Shown here one piece after another: positions 17,769 through 30,118 of a DNA stretch of 64,000 nt. The stretch is taken from NCBI RefSeq assembly GCF_011761235.1, contig NZ_JAAOYW010000001.1, positions 806,781-870,780 of the forward strand, read 5' to 3'. The DNA comes from Frigoribacterium faeni (GTDB lineage Bacteria; Actinomycetota; Actinomycetes; Actinomycetales; Microbacteriaceae). Positions within the stretch are counted from its first letter, which is position 1; each line of letters starts with the position of its first letter. Position numbers and translations under genes: made by a program. The notes under the pieces were generated by a model, which made no database searches, was not told the DNA's origin, and saw nothing but the letters and a program-made list of their open reading frames with translations.

Positions 17769-18941
17769 ATGCGCCGCCGACCCGACGACGCCGAGCCCGG
17801 CGGCCCCGCCGTCCCTCGGTCCCCCGCCCCGCGGTCCGAGGCCCCGCCCCGGGCCGCCCGGGCCGCGGCGCTCGGCTCACGCGTGGCGTCGTGGCGGCCC
17901 GTCCGGGTGCTCGGGCGGCACGTCGTGCAGAAGGGCCCGCTGCTCGCGGCGGGCCTCACCTACCAGGCGCTGTTCGCCCTCTTCTCCGCCCTGTGGGTGG
18001 GCTTCAGCGTCGCCGGCTTCGTCGTCGCCGGCAACGAGGTGGTGCGCGACGAGCTCATCGCGTTCATCCAGTCGGCCGTCCCGGGCGTCATCGCCGACGA
18101 GACCGGCGCGGGCGTCGTCGAGCCCGGCGCCCTGGCGAACGCCTCCGTCTTCGGCTGGACGGGCACAGTGGCCCTCGTCGGCCTGGTCTTCTCGTCGATC
18201 CGCCTCTTCGGCAGCATGCGCGACTCGGTGCGCACCGTGTTCCGCGCACCCCAGCCCGCGACGCCGCTCCTCCTCCTCGTGGTGCGCGACCTGGTGCTCG
18301 CGCTCGCCTTCGGGGCGACGGTGCTCGTCTCCGCGTCGATCTCGCTGCTGAGCACGACGGCGGTGACCTGGGGCCTCCGGCTCGTGGGGCTGTCGACCGA
18401 CTCCGACGCGTCGGCGGCCCTGCTGCGGCTCGTCGGGCTCGTGCTCGTCTTCGCGTTCGACACCGCGGTGCTCGCCGTGCTGTTCCGGGTGCTGGCGGGC
18501 CTGCACATCCCGACCCGGCGCCTCCTCGCGGGGTCGGCGATCGGCGGCGCGGGCTTCGTGCTCATCACCTTCGTCGGCGGCACCCTGCTGCGCGCCGCGG
18601 GGTCGAACCCCCTGCTGGCGTCGTTCGCGGCGATCGTCGGGCTCCTGCTCGTCATCAACCTGCTCTGCCAGGTGCTGCTGCTCGCGGCCGGGTGGATCGC
18701 CGTCGGCATGGACGACATCGGCGTGCTCGCCGACCCGCACGCCGAGGCGGAGCGGCTGCGGCTGCTCGAGGAGGCGCGACGAGCCGAGGAGGCGCGGGCC
18801 GCCACCCGCAGGACGCGTGCGGCCGAGCGGCTGCGCGGCCTGGCGTCGCGCATGCCGCGGGCGCTGCGCGGTCGCGGCGACCGCGCCGGGCACGGCGCCG
18901 GGGAGGCCGACGAGGACGGCTCGGGCGTCGGTCGCCGCCGC

Positions 18942-18944
<3 letters not shown>
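17769..18944 (+). CDS. YihY/BrkB family membrane protein
   Basis: Integral membrane protein of 391 residues; the family is often annotated as virulence factor BrkB or ribonuclease BN-like, but its function is unsettled. A basic, Pro/Ala-rich N-terminus (about 1-50) is followed by HVVQKGPLLAAGLTYQALFALFSALW, the family hallmark opening, and about six hydrophobic segments to residue ~320. The C-terminal tail is highly charged (repeats of Glu-Glu-Ala-Arg), looks helical and is cytoplasmic. The gene ends 10 bp before the start of the exonuclease gene. Confidence 0.87.
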
Positions 18945-20873
<1,929 letters not shown>

Positions 20874-20875
20874 CC

Positions 20876-21526
20876 GTGCAGCCCTTCGTGCTCGAGTCGC
20901 CGGTCCTCCGGCTCGAGGTGCCGGGCCCGGCCGACGTCGAGGCGATCGTCGACGCGTGCCAGGACCCGGTGCTGCAGCGGTTCACGACCGTGCCGACGCC
21001 CTACGACCGCTCCGACGCCCGGTTCTTCCTCGACCGGATCGTGCGCCACGGCTGGTCGACCGGTCGTGAGGCGACCTGGGGCCTGCGCGGTCCCGGCTCG
21101 TCGCTGCTGCTCGGCATCGTGAGCGTGCGGCTCGGCACCCGGGACGTCGGCTTCTGGACGGTGCCGGCCGCCCGGGGCCGGGGCCTGATGACCGAGGCGC
21201 TCCGTCTCGTCGCCGACTGGGCGCTCGGCGAGGGCGGCGTCGACCAGCTGCACTGGGAGGGCTACGTCGGCAACGACGCCTCCGCCGCGGTGGCCCGCAA
21301 GGCGGGCTTCCGCTACGCCGGCGTCGGCCCGGGCATGCACCCGGGCCGGGACGGCGGCCGGCCCCTCTGCTGGAAGGCCCGCCTGCGCGCCGACGACGAC
21401 CGGTCGCCCAAGGCGGGCTGGCCCGACCTCGGCGGCGGCGCCGTCCGGGAATGCCCGCCCGCCGACGACGTTGACGACAGCAGGCCGCAGACGCGCGGCG
21501 TGCCCCGCTCCCCGGAGGACTCGTGA
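20876..21526 (+). CDS. GNAT family N-acetyltransferase
   Basis: 216 residues; the first ~170 form a GNAT fold of the RimJ/RimL type. After LESPVLRLEVPGPADVEAIV, the acetyl-CoA loop is visible as VPAARGRGLMTEALRLVADWAL and the late motif as NDASAAVARKAGFRYAG. Roughly the last 35 residues are an Asp/Pro-rich tail without family features. The GTG start at 20876 follows the trpS stop by two bases, and the stop overlaps ribD by four bases (GTGA). The acceptor is unknown. Confidence 0.82.
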   Translation: MQPFVLESPVLRLEVPGPADVEAIVDACQDPVLQRFTTVPTPYDRSDARFFLDRIVRHGWSTGREATWGLRGPGSSLLLGIVSVRLGTRDVGFWTVPAARGRGLMTEALRLVADWALGEGGVDQLHWEGYVGNDASAAVARKAGFRYAGVGPGMHPGRDGGRPLCWKARLRADDDRSPKAGWPDLGGGAVRECPPADDVDDSRPQTRGVPRSPEDS

Positions 21527-22584
21527 CCGACCAGACCAGCACCGGCGCCACGACGGTCGACGACGCGACCGTCGAGGCGGCCATGCGCCGAGCGCTCGAG
21601 CTCGCCGCACGGGGTCCCGCGCGCGGGGTCAACCCGCAGGTGGGCTGCGTGCTCCTCGCTCCCGACGGCCGCACCGTGGCCGAGGGGTGGCACCGCGGGG
21701 CGGGCACCCCGCACGCCGAGGTCGACGCGCTCTCCCGGCTCGGCGCGGACGAGGCCCGCGGGCTCACCGCGGTCGTCACCCTCGAGCCGTGCGACCACAC
21801 CGGCCGCACCGGGCCGTGCAGCGAGGCGCTGCTCGCGGCGGGCGTCGCGCGGGTCGTGTACGCGGTCGACGACCCCGGCGACGAGTCCTCGGGGGGCGGG
21901 GCGCGCCTCCTCGGGGCCGGCGTCGCCGTCGAGCGGGGCGTCCTCGCCGACGAGGCCGCCGAGCTCGTCCGCCGCTGGCTCGTCCCCGCGCGCACCGGCC
22001 GGCCCTTCGTCACCGTCAAGTGGGCGTCGAGCCTCGACGGCCGGGCGGCGGCCGCGGACGGCAGCAGCCGCTGGATCACGGGCACGGCCGCGCGTCAGCA
22101 CGTGCACGAGGTGCGGGCCGACCACGACGCGATCCTCGTCGGCACGGGCACCGTGCTGGCCGACGACCCGAGCCTCACGGCCCGCGGCGACGCCGGCGAG
22201 CTGCTCGCCGACCAGCCCGTGCCGGTCGTCGTGGGCGACCGCCCCGTGCCCGCCGACGCCCGGCTGCACCGCCACCCCCGCGAGCTCGTGCAGGTCGCCG
22301 GGCACGACCCCGCGGCGGCGCTCGACGAGCTGTGGCGGCGGGGAGTCCGCAGCGTGCTCGTCGAGGGCGGCCCGACGACCGCGAGCGCGTTCGTCCGCGC
22401 CGGGCTCGTCGACGACTACCTCGTCTACCTCGCACCGACCCTGATCGGCGGACCGCGCACCGCGCTCGACGACCTCGGGGTCGCGTCCGTCGACGACCAG
22501 CGACGCCTCCGCGTCGCCTCCGTCACCCCGCTCGGCACCGACCTCCTGATCGTGGCCCGCGACGACACCGGGAGCACCCCATGA
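21523..22584 (+). CDS. ribD: Bifunctional riboflavin deaminase/reductase
   Basis: Carries out the second and third steps of riboflavin synthesis: deamination of the pyrimidine from GTP cyclohydrolase II and reduction of its ribosyl side chain. 353 residues. The N-terminal zinc deaminase has HAEVDAL and TLEPCDHTGRTGPC (ligands His, Cys, Cys). The C-terminal reductase starts at VTVKWASSLDGRAAAADGSS and has LVEGGPTTASAFV. GTG 21523 has CCGGAGGAC upstream. Start and stop both overlap neighbours by four bases, linking it to ribA. Confidence 0.94.
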   Translation: MTDQTSTGATTVDDATVEAAMRRALELAARGPARGVNPQVGCVLLAPDGRTVAEGWHRGAGTPHAEVDALSRLGADEARGLTAVVTLEPCDHTGRTGPCSEALLAAGVARVVYAVDDPGDESSGGGARLLGAGVAVERGVLADEAAELVRRWLVPARTGRPFVTVKWASSLDGRAAAADGSSRWITGTAARQHVHEVRADHDAILVGTGTVLADDPSLTARGDAGELLADQPVPVVVGDRPVPADARLHRHPRELVQVAGHDPAAALDELWRRGVRSVLVEGGPTTASAFVRAGLVDDYLVYLAPTLIGGPRTALDDLGVASVDDQRRLRVASVTPLGTDLLIVARDDTGSTP

Positions 22585-23207
22585 CCGAGTCCCACGTCAC
22601 CTTCGAGGTCGAGACCACCGTCCCCACCACGCACGGCACGTTCCGCGTGCGCGCCTACACCGACGTCGAGACCGGCGCCGACCACCTCGCGATCGTCGCC
22701 TCGCGCCCCGACGGCACCGCCCCGGGGCCGGGCTCGCTCGTCCGCGTGCACTCCGAGTGCCTCACGGGCGAGGCCTTCGGGTCGCTCAAGTGCGAGTGCG
22801 GTCCGCAGCTCGACGCGGCGCTCGACACCATCCACGAGCACGGGGGCGTCGTCGTGTACCTCCGCGGGCACGAGGGCCGCGGCATCGGCCTGATCAACAA
22901 GCTGCGGGCCTACCGCCTGCAGGAGGACGGCCTCGACACCCTCGACGCCAACCTGGCGCTGGGGCTGCCCGCCGACTCGCGCCAGTACGGCGCCGCGGCC
23001 GACATGCTGCGCGACCTCGGCGTGACGTCGGTCCACCTGCTCAGCAACAACCCCGACAAGCGTCGCCAGCTCGTGCAGCACGGCATCGAGGTGCTCGACT
23101 CCGTGCCCCTCGTCGTCGGCGTCGGCGCGTTCAACGAGGGGTACCTCGACACCAAGCGCGACCGCATGGGGCACGAGCTGCCCGACCGGCTGCACGACGC
23201 CGGCTGA
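22581..23207 (+). CDS. ribA: GTP cyclohydrolase II
   Basis: First committed enzyme of riboflavin synthesis, opening GTP to a pyrimidine. 208 residues, a stand-alone cyclohydrolase without the fused DHBP synthase domain common in actinobacteria. The zinc site is SECLTGEAFGSLKCECGPQ (three Cys). The GTP-binding RGHEGRGIGLINK and the later LLSNNPDKRRQL are intact. ATG 22581 overlaps the ribD stop (ATGA). The genes for DHBP synthase, lumazine synthase and riboflavin synthase are not nearby. Confidence 0.94.
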   Translation: MTESHVTFEVETTVPTTHGTFRVRAYTDVETGADHLAIVASRPDGTAPGPGSLVRVHSECLTGEAFGSLKCECGPQLDAALDTIHEHGGVVVYLRGHEGRGIGLINKLRAYRLQEDGLDTLDANLALGLPADSRQYGAAADMLRDLGVTSVHLLSNNPDKRRQLVQHGIEVLDSVPLVVGVGAFNEGYLDTKRDRMGHELPDRLHDAG

Positions 23208-23493
23208 CCCGGCGGCGGGCCCCCGCGACGACGGCGCCGACGAGGGGGCACCGGCGACGACGGCACCGACGAGGGCGGCACCGACGAGAGGGCATCGGCG
23301 AGGCTGCACCGGCGAGGTACGATGGGCGACGGCCGTCACGAGCGGCCGCCCCTCGCACCACGCACCACGGCCCCCGCGCGACCTGCCGATCACGGCCGAC
23401 GCGTCCTCGCCTCCGACTCCCCCGTGCCCATCTCGCACCGGACTCGTCGAGGCCGCCGACCCTCGTCCGCTCCCCGCCGCCCGGAGTCCCCGC
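23208..23493 (+). other. Intergenic region with imperfect short repeats and a candidate promoter
   Basis: Right after ribA there are about five imperfect copies of a GGCACCGACGAGGGC-like word (23224-23315). GGTACGAT at 23316-23323 contains TACGAT, a plausible extended -10 for the transporter gene, giving a leader of about 165 nt. I looked for an FMN or other riboswitch here and saw no recognisable conserved core. Confidence 0.4.
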
Positions 23494-24840
23494 ATGTCCC
23501 GCAGCACCGTCGCCTCGTCGACCTCCTCCGCCCCTCCCGTCAACAAGCGCTCGCGCGTCGTCGTCGCGAGCCTCGTCGGCACCTCCATCGAGTTCTACGA
23601 CTTCTACGTCTACGCGACGGCGGCCGTGCTCGTGTTCCCGACCATCTTCTTCGCGAACGACGACCCGGCCGTCGCTCGTCTCGCCTCCTTCGCGGTCTTC
23701 GGCGTCGCGTTCATCGCGCGCCCGGTCGGCTCGATCGTGTTCGGCCACTTCGGCGACCGCATCGGCCGCAAGGGCACCCTCGTGGCGTCGCTGCTCACGA
23801 TGGGCGTCGCCACCGTGCTGATCGGCTGCGTCCCCGCCGGCACCACGCCCGGCTGGGCCGTCGCGGGCCCCGCGTGCCTCGTCGTGCTGCGCTTCTGCCA
23901 GGGCCTCGGCCTCGGCGGCGAGTGGAGCGGCGCCGCGCTGCTCGCGACCGAGAACGCCCCCGCGGGACGCCGTGCCATCTGGGGCACGTTCCCGCAGCTG
24001 GGCGCCCCCATCGGCTTCATCATCGCCAACCTCGTGTTCATCGTCCTGGGCGCGAACCTGACCGACGAGCAGTTCCTCAGCTGGGGCTGGCGCGTGCCGT
24101 TCCTGGCCAGCGCCCTGCTCGTGATCATCGGCCTCTACGTGCGCTTCAAGCTCATCGAGACGCCCGCGTTCCAGGCCGTGGTCGACTCCGGCAACGTCGC
24201 GAAGCTGCCCCTGGCGCGCGTCTTCTCGACCAGCTGGCGCCCGCTGATCCTCGGCACGTTCATCATGCTGGCCACCTACACGCTCTTCTACCTGATGACC
24301 ACCTTCACGCTCACCTACGGCACCGCCGAGGCGTCGGGCGACGCCCCCGGGCTCGGGATCGAGCGCACCGAGTTCCTGCTCATGCTGATCTTCGGCTGCG
24401 TGTTCTTCGGCGTCTTCACGCTGGTGTCGGGGCCCCTGGCGGAGCGATTCGGCCGCCGCGCGCTGCTGATCGGCGTGACGACCGCGATCCTGCTCTTCGG
24501 CTTCTCGTTCGCCCCGTTCTTCGCGGCCGGCCAGCTGGGGGCGCAGGCGCTGCTCATCGTCGGGTTCACCCTGATGGGCCTCACCTTCGGGCCGATGGGC
24601 GCGGTGCTCCCCGAGCTGTTCCCGACGAGCGTGCGCTACACCGGCTCGGCGATCAGCTACAACGTCGCCAGCATCCTCGGCGCGGCCGTCGCCCCCTTCA
24701 TCGCCGTCGCCCTGTGGCAGGCGGCCGGCGGCAGCACGTGGCTCGTCGGCCTCTACCTGTCGTCGATGGCCGTGCTGACCCTGGTGGCGCTGCTCCTCAG
24801 CCGCGAGACGAAGCACGTGGAGTACGACACGGCCGGCTGA
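23494..24840 (+). CDS. MFS transporter, MHS (metabolite:H+ symporter) type
   Basis: Membrane transporter of 448 residues with about 12 membrane segments. MHS-family hallmarks are VGTSIEFYDFYVYATAA at the first segment, the loop 2-3 motif GHFGDRIGRKGTLV, and RFCQGLGLGGEWSGAALLATE in segment 4-5. Family members carry dicarboxylates, osmolytes or aromatic acids; the substrate here is unknown. A long leader precedes it and it appears to be a single gene. Confidence 0.9.
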   Translation: MSRSTVASSTSSAPPVNKRSRVVVASLVGTSIEFYDFYVYATAAVLVFPTIFFANDDPAVARLASFAVFGVAFIARPVGSIVFGHFGDRIGRKGTLVASLLTMGVATVLIGCVPAGTTPGWAVAGPACLVVLRFCQGLGLGGEWSGAALLATENAPAGRRAIWGTFPQLGAPIGFIIANLVFIVLGANLTDEQFLSWGWRVPFLASALLVIIGLYVRFKLIETPAFQAVVDSGNVAKLPLARVFSTSWRPLILGTFIMLATYTLFYLMTTFTLTYGTAEASGDAPGLGIERTEFLLMLIFGCVFFGVFTLVSGPLAERFGRRALLIGVTTAILLFGFSFAPFFAAGQLGAQALLIVGFTLMGLTFGPMGAVLPELFPTSVRYTGSAISYNVASILGAAVAPFIAVALWQAAGGSTWLVGLYLSSMAVLTLVALLLSRETKHVEYDTAG

Positions 24841-24932
24841 CCCGACGCTTGCCAGCCGGGGCGCAGCCTGCCCGGGGCGGGACGAAGTACCGTGGTCGAG
24901 GCGATCCGCCACGACCTGTCCCGAGAGGCACC

Positions 24933-26918
24933 ATGAGCTCCGACACGAGCACTCGATCCGCGTCGTCCCCCGCCCCCGAGGAGGCGCCCGGCGGCTCCCC
25001 GGCACCGGGCGCGAAGGGCGACGGGCCGGCCGGGGCCACGGGGCGGGGTCCGCGCGGCGGTGCGGGTCTCCGCGGCGGCCGCGGCGGCCGCGGCGGCCGG
25101 TCCGGACGTGGTCGCGGCGAGCCCGACGGGCCGCGCGCCACGTTCCGCCAGCTGGTCCCCTACCTCGTCGAGCACAAGGGCGTGATGGCCGTCATCATCG
25201 TGCTCAGCGTGCTCGGCGCCGCCGCCTCCCTGGGGCAGCCCCTGCTCGTCAGCCGCGTCATCACCCTCGTCCAGCAGGGCGAGACGCTCGGCCGGCTCGT
25301 CTGGGCCCTCGTCGCCCTCGTCGTGGTGGCCGGCCTGCTCAGCGGGTTCCAGCACTACCTGCTGCAGCGCACCGGAGAGGGCGTCGTGCTCTCGAGCCGG
25401 CGCCGTCTCGTCGCACAGCTGCTGCACCTCCCCGTCAGCGAGTTCGACCGTCGGCGCACCGGCGACCTGGTCTCGCGGGTCGGCAGCGACACGACGCTGC
25501 TCCGCGCCGTGCTGACGCAGGGCCTCGTCGAGGCCATCGGCGGCTCGCTCACCTTCGTCGGGGCGCTCGTCGGCATGTTCCTCATCGACCCCGTGCTGCT
25601 CGGCCTGACCGTGCTCGTGGTCGCCGTGTCGGTGGCCGTCGTCGTGCTGCTCTCGGGCCGCATCCGCGTCGCCAGCCGCCGGGCTCAGGAGAAGGTCGGC
25701 GACCTGACCGCCGCCGTCGAGCGCTCGATCAGCTCGGTGCGCACCATCCGGGCCAGCGGCGCCGCCGAGCGCGAGATCGTCGGCGTCCAGGCCGACGCCG
25801 AGGGCGCCTACCGGCGCGGCCTCGAGGTCGCCCGCATCTCGGCGCTCGTCGTGCCCATCGCCTCCGTCGCCCTTCAGGCGTCGTTCCTGGTGGTGCTCGG
25901 CGTGGGCGGGTTCCGCGTCGCCAGCGGCACCATCACCATCGCCTCGCTCGTGTCGTTCATCCTGTTCCTGTTCCTCATGATCATGCCGCTCGGGCAGGCG
26001 ATGGGCGCCGTGCTCAGCGTCAACCAGGCCCTCGGCGCGCTGGGCCGCATCCAGGAGATCCTCGACCTCCCCCGCGAGACCGACGGCGACGCCGCGACGG
26101 CCGCGGGGCTCGGCGACGACGCCCGCGTCGAGACCGACGCGGCGATCCGGTTCGACGACGTGCACTTCCGCTACCCCGACGCACCGGCCGTCGCCGAGGG
26201 CGGCGCGACGCGGCCCCGGGGCGACGCCGACGACGACCTCACCGTGCTGCGCGGGGTGACGTTCTCGGCCCCGGCGGGCAAGCGCACCGCCCTGGTCGGC
26301 CCGTCCGGCGCCGGCAAGAGCACCATCCTCGCCCTGATCGAGCGCTTCTACGACCCGACCTCGGGCGTCGTCCGGCTCGGCGGCGTCGACGTGCGGGCGC
26401 TGGACCGCGTCGACCTGCGCTCGCAGATCGGCTACGTCGAGCAGGACGCCGCGGTGCTCGCCGGCACCATCAGGGACAACCTGACGCTCGGGTCGCCCGA
26501 GGCCACGGACGACGACTGCCGCCGCGTGCTCGAGGCCGTGAACCTCACCGCCGTGCTCGAGCGGGGCGAGCTCGGCCTCGACGCCCAGGTCGGCGAGGAC
26601 GGCGTGCTGCTCTCGGGCGGCGAGCGCCAGCGGCTGGCGATCGCCCGCACGCTGCTGTCGGCCCCGCCGCTGCTGCTGCTCGACGAGTCGACCTCGAGCC
26701 TCGACGGCCTCAACGAGCAGCGCCTGCGCGAGGCCATCGACGCCGTGGCCGAGGGGCGCACGCTGATCGTCATCGCACACCGGCTCTCGACGGTGGTCGA
26801 CAGCGACCAGATCGTCGTCGTCGACGGCGGTCGCGTCGTCGGCGTCGGCACGCACTCCGAGCTGGTCGAGAGCACCCCGCTGTACAAGGACCTCGCCAAG
26901 CACCAGCTGCTCGTCTAG
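24933..26918 (+). CDS. ABC exporter (fused permease and ATPase) with Gly/Arg-rich N-terminus
   Basis: Half-transporter of 661 residues, probably a homodimeric multidrug or lipid exporter. Residues 1-70 are a low-complexity tail rich in Ser/Pro then Gly-Arg repeats (GLRGGRGGRGGRSGRGRGE). A six-helix membrane domain follows (about 75-360). The ATPase domain has Walker A GPSGAGKST, Q-loop GYVEQDAAVL, signature LSGGERQRLAIAR and Walker B LLLLDESTSS, then the His switch in IAHRLST. An insert of about 20 residues lies before the first ATPase strand. ATG 24933 follows CGAGAGG at good spacing. The substrate is unknown. Confidence 0.92.
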   Translation: MSSDTSTRSASSPAPEEAPGGSPAPGAKGDGPAGATGRGPRGGAGLRGGRGGRGGRSGRGRGEPDGPRATFRQLVPYLVEHKGVMAVIIVLSVLGAAASLGQPLLVSRVITLVQQGETLGRLVWALVALVVVAGLLSGFQHYLLQRTGEGVVLSSRRRLVAQLLHLPVSEFDRRRTGDLVSRVGSDTTLLRAVLTQGLVEAIGGSLTFVGALVGMFLIDPVLLGLTVLVVAVSVAVVVLLSGRIRVASRRAQEKVGDLTAAVERSISSVRTIRASGAAEREIVGVQADAEGAYRRGLEVARISALVVPIASVALQASFLVVLGVGGFRVASGTITIASLVSFILFLFLMIMPLGQAMGAVLSVNQALGALGRIQEILDLPRETDGDAATAAGLGDDARVETDAAIRFDDVHFRYPDAPAVAEGGATRPRGDADDDLTVLRGVTFSAPAGKRTALVGPSGAGKSTILALIERFYDPTSGVVRLGGVDVRALDRVDLRSQIGYVEQDAAVLAGTIRDNLTLGSPEATDDDCRRVLEAVNLTAVLERGELGLDAQVGEDGVLLSGGERQRLAIARTLLSAPPLLLLDESTSSLDGLNEQRLREAIDAVAEGRTLIVIAHRLSTVVDSDQIVVVDGGRVVGVGTHSELVESTPLYKDLAKHQLLV

Positions 26919-26938
26919 CCCTCGCGGCGGCGCGCGCG

Positions 26939-26984
26939 GGTCAGGAGGCGCAGGTCAGGAGGCGCGGGTCAGGAGGCGCGCGCC
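26939..26984. repeat. Three tandem 15 bp repeats spanning a stop codon
   Basis: The word GGTCAGGAGGCGC occurs three times with a 15 bp period between the convergent exporter and oxidoreductase genes. Read on the minus strand each copy gives CGCCTCCTGACC, so each contains the same in-frame TGA stop. Loss of the first stop would therefore extend the protein by only five residues. Confidence 0.7.
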
Positions 26985-28032
26985 GCCTCCCGCGCCGCCT
27001 CGATCACCTCGAGCGCCGCCACGGCGTCGCGCGGGTCGACCGGCAGCGGCCCGTCGCCGTGCAGCGCCCGGGCGAGCTGCTCGTAGAAGAGCGGGTACCG
27101 CCCCGGATCGGTGGGCTCGGGCCGCGCGTCGGCGCCCACGCCGACGAGGCCGTGCCGCCCGTCGGGGACCCGGCCGTAGCCGGGATCGCGAGGCGACGTG
27201 CCCGAGGCGAGCTGCGCCTCCTGCGGGTCGAGGCCGTCGACGACGTAGGCGCCCGCCGTGCCCAGCACCCGCAGGCGCGGACCGGGCTGCGCGTCGACGT
27301 GGCTCATCCAGAGCCGCGAGCGGACGCCGCCGGCGTGCCGCAGCGACAGGAACACGTCGTCGTCCGCGGCGCCCGAGGGCCGGCGCCGGGCGATCTCGGC
27401 GTGCACGTCGACCACGGGGCCGAAGAGCTGCAGCGCCTGGTCGACCAGGTGCGGGCCGAGGTCGAAGAGCACCCCGCCGCCCTGCTCGCTCGTCGCCTCC
27501 GACTTCCAGCCCGCGCGGTTCGCGGTCTTCCACGGCGTGAACCGCGACTCGAAGGTGTGCACGTCGCCCAGCACGCCGATGCTCACCAGGCGCGAGGCCG
27601 TGAGGAAGTCGCCGTCCCACCGACGGTTCTGGTAGACGGTGAGGGGCCGGCCGAGGGACTCGGCCAGCTCGACCAGCTGACGGGCGGAGGAGGCGGTGGT
27701 CGCCACGGGCTTGTCGACCACCACCGCGGACCCGGCGCGCAGGGCGTCGGCCGCGACGTCGGCGTGCGTCGCGTTCGGCGTCGCCACGACGACGAGGTCG
27801 AGGCCGAGGCCGTCGAGGTCGCGGGCCGACGGCACGACCTCGACCCCGGAGTGGGCCGCCCGGGCCTGCTCGGCACGGTCGGCGTCGCGGGTGACGACGG
27901 CGGCGAGCTCCCACGCGTCGTCGGCGGCCAGGAGCGGGGCGTGGAAGACGCGGCCGGCGAGGCCGTAGCCGACGACGCCCGCGCGGAGGCGGGGCCGGTC
28001 GGACGGCGTGCTCGACCGCAGCTGCTCGGCGC

Positions 28033-28036
<4 letters not shown>
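26969..28036 (-). CDS. Gfo/Idh/MocA family oxidoreductase
   Basis: NAD(P)-dependent oxidoreductase of 355 residues, probably acting on a sugar or inositol-like substrate. The Rossmann motif is VVGYGLAGRVFHAPLL (about residues 21-36). VVDKPVATTASSARQLVELAE carries the conserved Lys-Pro of the family. YQNRRWDGDFLT and FDLGPHLVDQALQLFG are typical of the subgroup near YhhX/YdgJ. ATG 28036 overlaps the aldehyde dehydrogenase stop (ATGA). It is the last gene of an operon headed by pncA. Confidence 0.87.
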
Positions 28037-29504
<1,468 letters not shown>

Positions 29505-29508
<4 letters not shown>

Positions 29509-30077
29509 GAGCGCACCGTTTCGACGCCGGCGGCCCGCAGCTCGTCGAGGGCGGCCTCGCTCGGCCCCTCGGCGACGCCGGCGACGAGGTCGGTGAGGAC
29601 CCGGACGTGCAGGCCGGCACGGGCCGCGTCGAGGGCCGAGGCCCGCACGCAGTGGTCGGTGGCCAGGCCGACGACGTCGACGTCGGTGACGCCGCGGCGC
29701 GCCACGAGGTCGGCGAGCGACTCGCCCGACCCGGTGGCGGCCTCGAAAATCGAGTACGCGGGGCTGCCCGTGCCCTTGAGCACGTGCTCGTCGACGAGCG
29801 ACGCGTCGAGGTCGGGGTGGTACTCGGCCCCCGTCGTGCCCCGGACGCAGTGCGGCGGCCAGCTGTCCACGTAGTCGGGCGAGGGCGAGAAGTGCCCGCC
29901 GTTGTCGCCCTCGTCGTCGTGCCAGTCGCGGCTCGCGACGACCACGTCGTAGCGACCCGCGTGCTGCCTCAAGTGCTCGGTGACCCGGGCGGCGACGCTC
30001 GCTCCCCCGGTGACGGCGAGGGCGCCTCCCTCGGTGAAGTCGTTCTGGACGTCGATGACGAAGAGCGCGGTGGTCAT
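29505..30077 (-). CDS. pncA: Nicotinamidase (isochorismatase-like fold)
   Basis: Hydrolyses nicotinamide to nicotinic acid for NAD salvage; 190 residues, cytoplasmic. The catalytic triad is visible as Asp in FVIDVQNDF (residue 9-12 region), Lys in HVLKGTGS and Cys in LATDHCVRASALDAA. The metal site is SRDWHDDEG with a second His at GGHFSP. It heads an operon whose two downstream genes are nicotinamide-nucleotide-dependent enzymes, each overlapping by four bases. Confidence 0.92.
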
Positions 30078-30118
30078 GCCTCCATCTTCGTCGATCGACC
30101 CCCGACGCGCCCGGCGGG

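Noticed and set aside
23208-23493. Riboswitch upstream of the MHS transporter
   Set aside because: The leader is long but I could not find a conserved riboswitch core; it is mostly short GC-rich repeats.
23322-24930. N-terminal extension that would make the ABC exporter a 1198-residue protein
   Set aside because: The extension is out-of-frame reading of the MHS transporter gene. A good start with a ribosome-binding site exists at 24933.
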